From: DAOUJH01 sp965116555
Lineage (GTDB): Bacteria > Chloroflexota > Dehalococcoidia > Lucifugimonadales > QGNO01
Direction of reading: 5' to 3'
Assembly (NCBI GenBank): GCA_965116555.1
Contig: OZ220698.1
Span: forward strand, 558,001-622,000
DNA length: 64,000 nucleotides
The position numbers were made by a program, and so were the translations under genes. The notes beneath the pieces were generated by a model. It worked only from the letters and a program-made list of their open reading frames with translations. It made no database searches and was not told where the DNA came from. Below, one piece after another: positions 52,687 through 61,431 of the stretch. Within the stretch, counting starts at the first letter, position 1. Each line of letters starts with the position of its first letter.

Positions 52687-53070
52687 TTACGTCTGCATTA
52701 TCTGGATCAGGTTGCCGCAGGTGTCGTCAAAGACCGCTATGGTGACGTCGGCCATTTCTGTTGGCTCCATCACAAAAGCTACGCCCAGCGACTTCAGTTT
52801 CTCATACTCTGCATGGATGTCCGTAGCGCTAAAGGACGCCGCTGGGATGCCTTGGTCAAATAGCCCTTTCTGATATTCTTGTGCTACCGGGTTGTCATTT
52901 GGTTCAAGCAGAAGCTCTGTCCCATCTGGGTCATCGGGCGAGACGACGGTAAGCCACTTGAATTCCCCCACAGGAACGTCATGCTTCTTCACAAAGCCGA
53001 GCTTCTCCGTGTAGAACTTCTCGGCCTCATCCTGGTCACGTACGAAAACACCGGTAAGTGTAATGCGCAT
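52687..53070 (-). CDS. VOC (glyoxalase/bleomycin resistance) family protein
   Basis: 127 residues with two beta-alpha-beta-beta-beta units. ITLTGVFVRDQDEAEKFYTE opens the fold and TVAIFDD-like ITIAVFDDTCGNLIQIMQT closes it. Metal-ligand positions and substrate are undefined. GGGAGG precedes the ATG. It follows the ArsR-type gene by 26 bases, so it is probably the regulated gene of that repressor. Confidence 0.85.
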   Translation of the reverse strand: MRITLTGVFVRDQDEAEKFYTEKLGFVKKHDVPVGEFKWLTVVSPDDPDGTELLLEPNDNPVAQEYQKGLFDQGIPAASFSATDIHAEYEKLKSLGVAFVMEPTEMADVTIAVFDDTCGNLIQIMQT

Positions 53071-53096
53071 ATCCGGCCTCCCTTCTCTTCATAGAC

Positions 53097-53369
53097 TTAC
53101 TTGAGCCATCGATTCATAACAGCCCTGATGGGCTCATCGTTAAAGACAAGCATCCGATACTTGCCGCGTTTCTCTGAGCTTACGAGCCCCGCTTTTTCTA
53201 AGACATCAATGTGCTTGGCCATGGCCTGGCGAGAGATGGCGACTTTGTGTCGCATGATCAAGCGCGCTGTGAGTTCGTAGAGCGTCTGCTCCTTGCGCTC
53301 AGAGAACTCGTCCAGCATCAACCTCCGTGTTGGGTCCGCGAGCGCCTTGAAGACCAGGTCCTTGTCCAT
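53097..53369 (-). CDS. ArsR-family transcriptional regulator
   Basis: 90 residues with a winged-helix domain: LVFKALADPTRRLMLDEF, recognition helix AISRQAMAKHIDVLEKAG, then wing VSSEKRGKYRMLVFN. No metal-binding CxC is seen, so it is not a metal sensor of the ArsR/SmtB type. ATG 53369 is chosen because the promoter ends right ahead of it; a longer frame to 53447 would run through the promoter. It regulates itself and the VOC gene, as inferred from the operator. Confidence 0.88.
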   Translation of the reverse strand: MDKDLVFKALADPTRRLMLDEFSERKEQTLYELTARLIMRHKVAISRQAMAKHIDVLEKAGLVSSEKRGKYRMLVFNDEPIRAVMNRWLK

Positions 53370-53377
53370 GCACGCAT

Positions 53378-53407
53378 ATAATACGCAACCACAGGGTTGC
53401 ATGTCAA
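53378..53407 (-). promoter_or_regulatory. Consensus promoter with inverted repeat in its spacer (arsR-VOC operon)
   Basis: On the minus strand TTGACA (53407-53402) and TATTAT (53383-53378) are 18 bases apart. The spacer holds GCAACC (53385-53390), ACAG and GGTTGC (53395-53400), a perfect 6-bp dyad fit for a winged-helix dimer. Only 8 bases separate -10 from ATG 53369, so the mRNA is leaderless or nearly so. Confidence 0.7.
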
Positions 53408-53524
53408 GGGGCGATCCCACGCTGGCAGGAACCACATCCCCAACCAAGTTTGCGGTACAGGACTCGTTGGCCCCGCCAGTTGTGCTGGGGATTCATAACT
53501 CGCCCGCTTAGGCGTGCGGATAGT

Positions 53525-53917
53525 CTAAAGGATGGACTCTTTGTCCAGCAGGCCCTCTGTCTTTGCCCGGTCGTCGGTTAGTATGGCGACCGTAGTGTAG
53601 TCGCCGCGTCGGTCAACTATCTGCAGGCTCTGGATGTTCACGCCGCCCTGTTTCAGCTTCTCGGCCACCCTTGCCAGCGCGCCCGGCTCGTCCCGCAGGC
53701 TGACCAAAAGCGAGTCGTCCGTCACCGTTTTGAACCCCGCGTTGGTCAACGTGCGCAGAGCCCCGTCGTAGTCATCGGTGGTCAGGGAGATAGAGCCTTT
53801 ATCGTCAAGGGCATCTGTGCTGATGGTCTCTATGTTGATCTCGTTGTCCGCCAGGACCCGGCTGATGTCGGCGATAACGCCAACCTCGTTTTTTGCCATT
53901 ACTATGATTCTGGGCAT
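53525..53917 (-). CDS. Double ACT-domain protein
   Basis: 130 residues made of two ACT units: IIVMAKNEVGVIADISRVLADN and, near residue 70, LLVSLRDEPGALARVAEKLK. ACT domains bind amino acids. No enzyme domain is attached, so a regulatory or sensor role is likely. It lies 29 bases downstream of histidine decarboxylase on the same strand and may be co-transcribed with it. Confidence 0.85.
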   Translation of the reverse strand: MPRIIVMAKNEVGVIADISRVLADNEINIETISTDALDDKGSISLTTDDYDGALRTLTNAGFKTVTDDSLLVSLRDEPGALARVAEKLKQGGVNIQSLQIVDRRGDYTTVAILTDDRAKTEGLLDKESIL

Positions 53918-53946
53918 ACGGTTATAACCTCAGTGATATTTGGATG

Positions 53947-55059
53947 CTACTGGTTCAGGCAGTCGTCCACGACCGCGTCTATGGTCTCGCGCGTCACTTG
54001 GGGCATGGTCAGCATGTGGGCAATGTCCTCGTAAGGCGCTAGCTGCCACTTCCGGATCACTTGCGCCGACGGTTTGGGGAAGACCACTGTGACCGAGTTC
54101 TTATTTCGCCACGCCGGTATGCCGCTGTCCCTGAACCGTGTGACAGCGTACTCGGCCTTTTCAAGGCATTCGTTCACAATCCGCTTGAAGCCGTCCATTC
54201 CGTGCTTCTCGAGGGCGTACCAGATTATAAGCGGCGTGATGGCGTTGCGCGAGCCGCTCAGGGTGGTGTCCAGAACGCCCACGTACTCGATGGAGCGGGC
54301 GACGCGGGCGACATACTCGCGCCTGGTGAGAGCGACGCCGGAAGGAAGTGGCGAACCTATCATCTTGTGCCCGCTTATTGCCACGCTGTCAAACCCGGCA
54401 TCGAAACCGTAGGGCTGCGGTTCCTCCACGAATGGCAGTATCATGCCGCTCAATGCGGCGTCGGCGTGGATGTAAGAGTTGGTCACGGCAAGGTCGCTTA
54501 GGATGGCGCGAACCCTGCTCACGTCGTCTACGGCGCCCTTCATGGTGGTGCCTATGTTCGCCATGAAAATAACCGGCACGTCGCGGTTGATGCGGATGCT
54601 CTCGTAGAGGTCGTCGTAGTCGATCTCGCCGTTGGCCTGGCTCCTGATCATGATGTTGCGGGCCTTCAGCAGCCGCAGGATCTTTACCACGCTGTAATGG
54701 GTGTCCTGGGAGAAGTACACCACGCCGTCCGGGTAGATCTCCCGCCCCATGTACAGGCCGTACATGTTGCCCTCAGTGCCGCCGGAGGTAACGTAGCCCC
54801 AGGCATCTTTCTGTTCCAGGTGCATCATATCGGCGAAGGTGTTAATCACATCGCGCTCAATTTCGTGGGTGTTGACACGGAAGTTGCTGTCGTGGAAGGG
54901 GTCCCCGACGTTGTTGGCGCTGTACTGGAGGAAGGGCCACAACTCCGAGTAATCAAAGTCGTGGTTGCACGGGTAGCCAACCTGCTCAGCACTCAGAGCT
55001 TCAATGTCTTCCAGCAAAACATCAAGACGCTTCCGGCTTTTGGTTTCCATCTCAGCCAT
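53947..55059 (-). CDS. hdc: PLP-dependent histidine decarboxylase family protein
   Basis: 370 residues. VTSGGTEGNMYGLYMGRE, IHADAALSGMILPF and AISGHKMIGSPLPSGVAL (PLP lysine in SGHK) match the Gram-negative PLP histidine decarboxylase group. The reaction would be L-histidine to histamine and CO2. Related group II decarboxylases act on other amino acids, so the substrate is probable, not certain. The ACT-domain gene follows. Confidence 0.85.
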   Translation of the reverse strand: MAEMETKSRKRLDVLLEDIEALSAEQVGYPCNHDFDYSELWPFLQYSANNVGDPFHDSNFRVNTHEIERDVINTFADMMHLEQKDAWGYVTSGGTEGNMYGLYMGREIYPDGVVYFSQDTHYSVVKILRLLKARNIMIRSQANGEIDYDDLYESIRINRDVPVIFMANIGTTMKGAVDDVSRVRAILSDLAVTNSYIHADAALSGMILPFVEEPQPYGFDAGFDSVAISGHKMIGSPLPSGVALTRREYVARVARSIEYVGVLDTTLSGSRNAITPLIIWYALEKHGMDGFKRIVNECLEKAEYAVTRFRDSGIPAWRNKNSVTVVFPKPSAQVIRKWQLAPYEDIAHMLTMPQVTRETIDAVVDDCLNQ

Positions 55060-55180
55060 CCAGGCGGCTCTTATCTCGGTATTCCCAAGCCATCAACTGA
55101 AATATAGCACGCGGCCTAGCCGCCCGTAAACGGAAGACGGCGTACCGGTTCTATGTGACTTCTTGGATGATGCGTCTATG

Positions 55181-55804
55181 TCACCGTCTCTTGGCCAGTA
55201 CCCAAAGGTAGGGCACTTCCCGGTCCTGTTCCAACTGGCTTTCGATATCAGTCTCAAGAAGCTCGAAACCGGTGTCCTGGACAAGTCTTCTCATTGTCTC
55301 GGGATCAAATACGCTAATGAACATTGGAACGCCCAGCCACTGACCGGTGACATCGTTCATGTCCCCGGCCTCGCAGCTAAACAGCAACAGTCCCCCCGGC
55401 CGCAGCCAGCCGTGGATGCGTTTGAGTATTTCCCCGTGCTGCTCTCTGGGAAGGTGCTCCAACGTATAGAAAGAGACCACGGCATCGAAAGAGCCATTGG
55501 GGAAGTCCAGAGCCCCAAGGTCTCCGTGGATGAACGTACCTTGTGGAACGTTCCGGCGCGCCATATCTACTTGAACACTTGATATGTCCACGCCGGTAAT
55601 CTGATGGAGTCTGGAGATCTCAATGTCCGCCGGGTCGCCAGATCCACAGCCCAGGTCAAGCACCTCACTTCCTGGGTTCAATCCGGCGAGCACCTTCCCC
55701 AGCCATTTCATCCTGGGCCACTTACTGTCGCCCTCAAGGCGTGAGTAGGCTTCGGCAACTTGGTCGTAACCTTCCTCCACTAGCGTTTTGGGACCTTCGG
55801 GCAT
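55181..55804 (-). CDS. Class I SAM-dependent methyltransferase
   Basis: 207 residues. SAM motif I is VLDLGCGSGDPADIEI, motif II VDISSVQVDMARRN and motif III is FDAVVSFYTLEHLPREQ; GWLRPGGLLLFSCEAGD follows. It is the UbiE/Methyltransf_11 type. Substrate not predictable. ATG 55804 is preferred over TTG 55810. It is divergent from the DUF3179 gene. Confidence 0.88.
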   Translation of the reverse strand: MPEGPKTLVEEGYDQVAEAYSRLEGDSKWPRMKWLGKVLAGLNPGSEVLDLGCGSGDPADIEISRLHQITGVDISSVQVDMARRNVPQGTFIHGDLGALDFPNGSFDAVVSFYTLEHLPREQHGEILKRIHGWLRPGGLLLFSCEAGDMNDVTGQWLGVPMFISVFDPETMRRLVQDTGFELLETDIESQLEQDREVPYLWVLAKRR

Positions 55805-55921
55805 GTCCAATCCATGATACTACGAAAGCGGAATTTGGTTAGAGGTGATAATCGGGTCATATGCCATATAATTGATATTACAAATGTTGAGGTTAGATTC
55901 GGAACGTACCAGAGGAAAACG

Positions 55922-57439
55922 GTGAGTAAGTTCTTGCGCTATTTCGGACTGCTGGCGGCTGGGTTTATAGCGGCTGTTGCCGTTGCCTGTTCAGGTACGG
56001 AAGAATCCACCGTGCCTGCCGAGGGGACACCGACAGCTCCACATACCCAGACTCCGACGGCTGTGTCGGCTCCTGCTACGGGTTACGACTCCACCGAGAA
56101 CATGTTCAGGCTCTTCTCCGGCTGGGACCATAATTCCTTCGACACGCAAGAGGCCATAGCGCTCGCTATCTTCCATAAAGACAAGTCGATGGTGCCGGTG
56201 ATGATAGAGACGCTCCGGTTCTTCTTTGGGGACGACGACATAATAGATGAGCTCAACTGGGGCCTCTCGGCGATAACGGGCCAAGATTTGAGGAATGGCT
56301 ATCGCGCCTGGGATGAGTGGATGGAGTGGTTGGGCAACAACGCCGACGATTACCATCCGCCTGACGGTTACGTGCGGTGGAAGAGCGAGATCATGAGCCT
56401 GATTGACCCCAGGTTCGCCGAGTTTCTGGAACCGGCAGCGCAAGGCTCGCGAATAAACGTATTCGAGATCGCCTGGGGAGGAGTCCGCCCCGACGGAATA
56501 CCGGACCTTCAGAACGCCCCGGTCGTTTCAGCCGACGAGCAGGACTATTTGCTGCCGACTGATCGGGTCTTTGGCGTGTCCATCAACGGAGAGCACAGGG
56601 CGTACCCGCTCCGCATTGTTAACGCCCACGAAATGGCTAATGACGTGCTGGGGGGCGAGCCCATTGCCCTGGCTTACTGAACGCTCTGCGGCAGCGGAAT
56701 CGTGTATTCCGCTAGGATCAACGGGGAGCCAACCACCTTCGGCACATCAGGGATGCTCTATCGCAGCAACAAGGTCATGTACGACCGGCTGACCAACTCG
56801 CTGTGGAACCATCTCACCATGGAGCCGGTCATAGGGCCTTTGTGGGACTCAGGGATAAAGCTGGACTTCTTCCCGGTTATGCTCACGACGTGGCAGGAGT
56901 GGCTGGAGCTTCATCCCGATACTACGGTGCTGGCCCAGGAAACCGGTCTGTACCCCGCCGAATTCTACGTGCCGGAGGAGAATCCGCAGGCCATCTACTA
57001 CAGATACTTCAACTCGCCTGAGACCATGTTCCCGGTTCCACAACGGGATGACCGGCTTGAAACAAAGGACATCGTGCTAGGGGTACAGCTGAACGATAGC
57101 TACAAGGCCTACTCCTCCGACGCGCTGCGAAAGAGCCGCATAGTCAACGACGTGGTGGGAGGCGAGGAGATACTGGTGCTGGGTTCGGCCGGAAGCGAGG
57201 GCGCGAGAGCCTACTACCGCGGCGACAGGTCGTTCAACCTCGTGTCGAACGACGACGGGCAAACCGGAATACCGTCCGTGATAGTGGACGATGGTGGTGG
57301 GACATGGGAGGTGACAGAGGAGTTTCTGGTCAACGCGGCGGACCGGTCGGAGAAGCTGGAGCGGATACCCACGCACATGTCGTTCTGGTTCGCGTGGTTC
57401 CAATTCCATCCTGATACTGAGTTGTACGTAGAGCCCTGA
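55922..57439 (+). CDS. DUF3179 lipoprotein, candidate selenoprotein (in-frame UGA at codon 253)
   Basis: 505 residues if UGA 56678-56680 is read as Sec. A signal peptide with lipobox VAVACSG and a short Thr/Pro linker come first, then a helical region of about 100 residues, then DUF3179. There the family's CxxC reads ALAY-U-TLCGSGIVYSA, and FGTSGMLYRSNKVMYDR with LWNHLTMEPVIGPL follow as in the family. Both sides of UGA are in one frame with no indel. GTG 55922 has AGAGG upstream. The UxxC pair is a typical redox motif, so an extracytoplasmic thiol or peroxide redox role is likely. The biochemical function of DUF3179 is unknown. Confidence 0.88.
56693..56713 (+). promoter_or_regulatory. Putative SECIS hairpin of the DUF3179 gene
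   Basis: AGCGGAAT (56693-56700) pairs perfectly over 8 bp with ATTCCGCT (56706-56713); the loop is CGTGT with G in second place. The loop begins 20 bases after UGA. Both features match the known requirements for bacterial SECIS elements. The stem is unbroken, which is unusual in ordinary coding sequence. Confidence 0.75.
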
Positions 57440-57499
57440 TTTTAGGCAAGCCCAGAAGTGTACGACTTGCTCAACTTCTGCCCGCCAAGTGTCGTAAAG

Positions 57500-58204
57500 C
57501 TACAGGAAGGATTCCTCGTTCGTGATCACGCCGTCGGACATGGTCAGGACACGAGTACACACCTCGCTCACTCTTGTGTCGTGGGTCACTAGGACAATCG
57601 TCTGTCCCAGTTCTCGGTTAAACCGGTGGAGGAGACCTATGACCTCTTTCATGTTTTCCGAATCCAGGTTCCCGGTAGGTTCGTCCGCCAGCAGGAGGGC
57701 CGGCTTTGTGACCAGAGCCCGCGCTATGGCGACGCGCTGTTGTTGCCCTCCGGACAGCTCTGTAGCCTTGTGTGCTGATCGCTCCTCTAGGCCTACTAGC
57801 TTGAGAGCTTCCGCCGCTGCCGCCCTGGCCTCACGCCGGTGCCAGCCTGCATACTCGGCGGGAAGCGCGACGTTCTCCAGTGCCGTCAGGATTGGCACCA
57901 GGTTGAACGTTTGAAATACAAAGCCTATCTGTTTCGCGCGCATTTCTGTGCGCTCGCTGTCACTCAGCCCTGTGACATCGTTGCCGCCGATCACCAGGCT
58001 CGGCGGCGGACTCGTTCTAAGGTCAGCCGAATGCAACAGACCCAGGATGTGCATCAGCGTGCTCTTGCCGCAGCCGGACGGTCCCATGATGCCAACCATC
58101 TCGCCTGCCTCCACTGAGATGTCAATGCCGCGAAGAGCGCGAACGACGTTGTTGCGGCTTAGCCGGTAAGTCTTGTGAAGGTTGCGTGCTTCCAAAAAGA
58201 CCAT
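57500..58204 (-). CDS. ABC transporter ATP-binding protein, MacB/LolD family
   Basis: 234 residues. Walker A is GPSGCGKST, Q-loop GFVFQTFNLVPIL, signature LSGGQQQRVAIARAL, Walker B LLLADEPTGNLD and H-loop VTHDTRV. MacB/LolD-type ATPases energise mechanotransmission rather than solute passage. It pairs with the permease 9 bases upstream, translated after it. Confidence 0.92.
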   Translation of the reverse strand: MVFLEARNLHKTYRLSRNNVVRALRGIDISVEAGEMVGIMGPSGCGKSTLMHILGLLHSADLRTSPPPSLVIGGNDVTGLSDSERTEMRAKQIGFVFQTFNLVPILTALENVALPAEYAGWHRREARAAAAEALKLVGLEERSAHKATELSGGQQQRVAIARALVTKPALLLADEPTGNLDSENMKEVIGLLHRFNRELGQTIVLVTHDTRVSEVCTRVLTMSDGVITNEESFL

Positions 58205-58213
58205 GTAGCGTTC

Positions 58214-59383
58214 CTATACGTACCTTAGTGCTTCTACGGGGTCCAGCCGGGCTGCCTTCCAGGCGGGAAACAGTCCGGCTAATGCTCCAAGGATTGTCGA
58301 GAAAGTCACGCCCAAAGCCGCAATCCATGGAGTCAACCGAAAGAGGATAATCCCGGAAACTTGGCCGGCGTCGTTGGAGAAATAGACGACAAGCCACGCA
58401 AGACCCAGTCCCGCCAACCCGCCAACAAAGCCCATGACTCCGGCCTCCCAAACCAGCTCTCGCATGATCCTACCCCGTGTAGCGCCGATGGCCCGCTTGA
58501 TGCCTATTTCCCGGGTGCGCTCCGCGACGCTTATCGTCATTGTGTTGATTACGGAAAGACCTCCAACCACCACGCTGATCAACGCCACGCTGAGGATGAT
58601 CGCGTTGAAGATGGCTATAGTAGACCCAAACTGCTCGTTAAAGTCTTCACCGGAAGACGCTCGTAATCCCGGGAAGCTCGTTTCGATCGCCTGAATCAGG
58701 GAGTCTATGTCTGCTTCTGCTTCCGGGTACACTATCAACATAGACGTCAGCTCTTGGTCGGCTAGGTCCGCGTCCGATAGCACAGATCTGTCACGGGCCA
58801 GCATCTCCTGACCGGCGGTCCAAGGGATCACGGCGGTCGTGTCAAAGAACGTCAACGTCGGTTCCCGTATGCCAATGACTTCAAAGGGGACACCTCTTAT
58901 CTCAAAGGTATCGCCGGGATGACTGTCAAACTTCCTGGCTATATCGGCGCCCAGAACGACTACTCGCTGCCCCTCATCCGCCGGCGTGGTCTCCCGCCCT
59001 CTGGAAATCTCTATGCGGAACGTCTCGTACCCTTGATCGAAGCCGGCTCTGTAAGCGACTACGAAGTCCGGTGAGACAAAGCCGGAACCGCTGTCGTCAG
59101 GGTCAAGGAGAAACTCCACTCGTGGCGCTGCAACTGCCACTCCATCGATTTGAGCAATTTGCTCAGCTACGCTGGCGGGCATAGGGGAAAGGCCGAAACC
59201 AAACGCGGGATTAGTCACGTCGCTGACCATTATCTTGTTATCAAAATAGGTGGAGCCGACGTCCACAATGGCAGTGAGTTTGTTGGCCATGGCGCTCATG
59301 ACCATGAGCGTCCAAATGCCTACGGCAATGCCGAGGATGGTCAGTGTGGTTCGTAACTTCCGGCGCGCCAGACTGCGGAGCAA
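58214..59383 (-). CDS. ABC transporter permease, MacB/FtsX type
   Basis: 389 residues. One N-terminal helix (LRTTLTILGIAVGIWTLMVM), a large periplasmic MacB_PCD domain (about 45-260) and three C-terminal helices starting near ISVVVGGLSVINTM with the FtsX motif EIGIKRAIGATRGRIM. Together with the ATPase it forms a tripartite-type exporter without its adaptor in view; lipoprotein release or peptide export is possible. Confidence 0.9.
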   Translation of the reverse strand: MLRSLARRKLRTTLTILGIAVGIWTLMVMSAMANKLTAIVDVGSTYFDNKIMVSDVTNPAFGFGLSPMPASVAEQIAQIDGVAVAAPRVEFLLDPDDSGSGFVSPDFVVAYRAGFDQGYETFRIEISRGRETTPADEGQRVVVLGADIARKFDSHPGDTFEIRGVPFEVIGIREPTLTFFDTTAVIPWTAGQEMLARDRSVLSDADLADQELTSMLIVYPEAEADIDSLIQAIETSFPGLRASSGEDFNEQFGSTIAIFNAIILSVALISVVVGGLSVINTMTISVAERTREIGIKRAIGATRGRIMRELVWEAGVMGFVGGLAGLGLAWLVVYFSNDAGQVSGIILFRLTPWIAALGVTFSTILGALAGLFPAWKAARLDPVEALRYV

Positions 59384-59553
59384 GCGTCGTACCCTCCTGA
59401 GCCGAAGGAAAGAAGATGCTTTTATAGATTCGATTTCTGGCCCCGGGTCTATACCTGGAAGCCTACAATGTATATTTTATCACAAAGTCTTGGCTCGGTA
59501 ATGGCTAGGTTGCTTACTCTGCGGTGCTGTGGCCCCTCCTATGGAATGTACAA

Positions 59554-59565
59554 GGCAGGTATAAT
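59554..59565 (+). promoter_or_regulatory. GGCAGGTATAAT promoter of the peptide-binding protein gene
   Basis: The same 12-mer as at 25657-25668. Transcription would start near 59572, giving a leader of about 84 bases with an imperfect stem (CTGCC/GGCAG around CAAG/CTTG) before AAAGGACACC and ATG 59656. Confidence 0.5.
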
Positions 59566-59655
59566 GATATGCGTAGGAATGCGACGTAGCCCCTGCCTGC
59601 AAGTACTCCTTGTCGGGCAGACGCGAAAGCCCCTAGTTTTATAAAAGGACACCTT

Positions 59656-61392
59656 ATGGAATTATTCAAGCGCAGACCCGTATTCTTTAGCGTACTCGCC
59701 TTTTCCCTGACCGCCGCTTTCGTGGCCGTCTTCGTAATTGTTGTTCTCTCCACTCCCGCGTCCGACGACAGGACGCTAACCATGGTCTACTGGCAGGCCC
59801 CTTCCATCCCGAATCCCTATCTTTCCGGTGGGTTCAAGGATAGAGACGCTGGAGCCATCACCCTGGAACCACTGGCCAAGTACAATCCTGACGGCGCTCT
59901 AGTCCCCGCGCTTGCCGCTGAAATTCCCACCCTACAGAACGGAGGCCTATCCGCTGACCTGACAACCATCACCTGGAAACTCAGGGACAACCTCAAGTGG
60001 TCTGACGGCAGTGATCTCACCGCTCATGACGTGGTCTTCACCTGGCGCTACTGCACCGACCAAGCCACGGGATGCACCGCTACCAGCGCCTTCTCCGACG
60101 TAACATCCGTAGAGGCCCTGGATGACTTGACCGTGAGGATCACCTTCCACGATGCCACCCCGTACCCCTATACCGCCTTCGTCGGTACTGGCGTCCCGAT
60201 CCTAAGTGGCTCGCAGTTCGCCGATTGCGTTGGCGCTGCCGCCGCGGCATGTGATGAGGAGAACTACGCCCCCGTTGGCCCCGGGCCATACCGTATAGTA
60301 GAGTTCCTGCCCGATGAGAAGGCTGTCTACAAGCGCAACCCCCACTATTACGGCGAGACAGCCTACTTTGACCGTGTTGTCCTCCAGGGTGGCGGCGATG
60401 CTATGTCCGCGGCTCAGGCTGTCTTGGAGCACGGCGAATCAGATTATGCATGGAATCTCCAGATAGACCCCACGGCCCTTGCCAGCATGGAGACTATGGG
60501 CAAGGGGAAGGTAGTATCCGCGTTCCCCAGTCTGGTGGAGCGCATAGTCTTGAACCAGACCAACGCCGACCCGTCGCTCGGCGAGGACCGCTCCGAGTAC
60601 TTGGATGGCGCAAACCTTCACCCCATTCTGACCTTTACGCCAATCGCCCAGGCCATGTCCATGGCTGTAGACCGCGCGCTGATATCTGAGCGGCTCTACG
60701 GTTCTGCCGGCGAGCCCGCTTGCAACCTCATCACCGGCCCACCGACCTACGTCTCCACCGCCAATGACGGCTGTATCGCTCAGGACATCGCCGGCGCCAA
60801 CAAGCTCCTTGACGACAACGGCGTGCTGGACACCGACGGTGACGGTATCCGCGAGTACAACGGCATTCCCCTGCGAATCACCTACCAGACTTCCACCAAT
60901 GACGTACGACAGGAGACCCAGGCCCTTGTCCAGGGCTGGTGGCGCCAGATCGGAATTGAAGCCGAGATCATCCACCACGACGCCGCTGTCTTCTTCGGTG
61001 GTGATCCGGTGGAAGACAAAGAGGCGCTATACTCCCGGTTCTTCGCCGACGTTCAGATGTACGCCACGGGGCCCGACATCGACCCCCAGGGATATCTCGT
61101 CGGTCTCACCTGCGACGAGATCCCGGACCGTGCCAACAACTGGGGCGGAAGCAACGTTGCCCGATCCTGTGATCCTGAGTTCGATGGATTAGTCGAAGAG
61201 CTTTCCCACACTCCCATCGGCCCAGACCGCGCCGCTCTTGTCAAACGCATGAACGATATGCTGGTGCAGAGCTACTACGAGATTCCCCTGGTGAACCGGG
61301 GAATCGTTTCCGCCCACCTGGACACCCTCAGGGGCGTTCGAATCAATGGCTGGGACAGCGAGCTGTGGAACATCGCGGAGTGGCGCCGTTGA
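59656..61392 (+). CDS. ABC transporter substrate-binding protein, family 5
   Basis: 578 residues. The N-terminal signal anchor (FFSVLAFSLTAAFVAVFVIV) lacks a lipobox cysteine. The family 5 pattern is clear: LEPLAKYNPDGALVPALAAE, TWKLRDNLKWSDGSDLTAHD, GPGPYRIVEFLPDEKAVYKR and a C-terminal QSYYEIPLVNRGIVSA. It would bind peptides or similar solutes. No permease is adjacent; the MacB-type genes next door face away, so the partner is elsewhere. It may serve the importer at the start of the window, but that is only a possibility. Confidence 0.9.
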   Translation: MELFKRRPVFFSVLAFSLTAAFVAVFVIVVLSTPASDDRTLTMVYWQAPSIPNPYLSGGFKDRDAGAITLEPLAKYNPDGALVPALAAEIPTLQNGGLSADLTTITWKLRDNLKWSDGSDLTAHDVVFTWRYCTDQATGCTATSAFSDVTSVEALDDLTVRITFHDATPYPYTAFVGTGVPILSGSQFADCVGAAAAACDEENYAPVGPGPYRIVEFLPDEKAVYKRNPHYYGETAYFDRVVLQGGGDAMSAAQAVLEHGESDYAWNLQIDPTALASMETMGKGKVVSAFPSLVERIVLNQTNADPSLGEDRSEYLDGANLHPILTFTPIAQAMSMAVDRALISERLYGSAGEPACNLITGPPTYVSTANDGCIAQDIAGANKLLDDNGVLDTDGDGIREYNGIPLRITYQTSTNDVRQETQALVQGWWRQIGIEAEIIHHDAAVFFGGDPVEDKEALYSRFFADVQMYATGPDIDPQGYLVGLTCDEIPDRANNWGGSNVARSCDPEFDGLVEELSHTPIGPDRAALVKRMNDMLVQSYYEIPLVNRGIVSAHLDTLRGVRINGWDSELWNIAEWRR

Positions 61393-61431
61393 TCTAGCGT
61401 CAACGAGTATCTGGGATGTAGATGAATTAGC

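Noticed and set aside
56678..56680. DUF3179 read as two separate genes or a pseudogene
   Set aside because: Both halves are intact and in one frame; the UGA is exactly at a conserved Cys, with a SECIS-like hairpin. Decay would rarely hit that codon alone.
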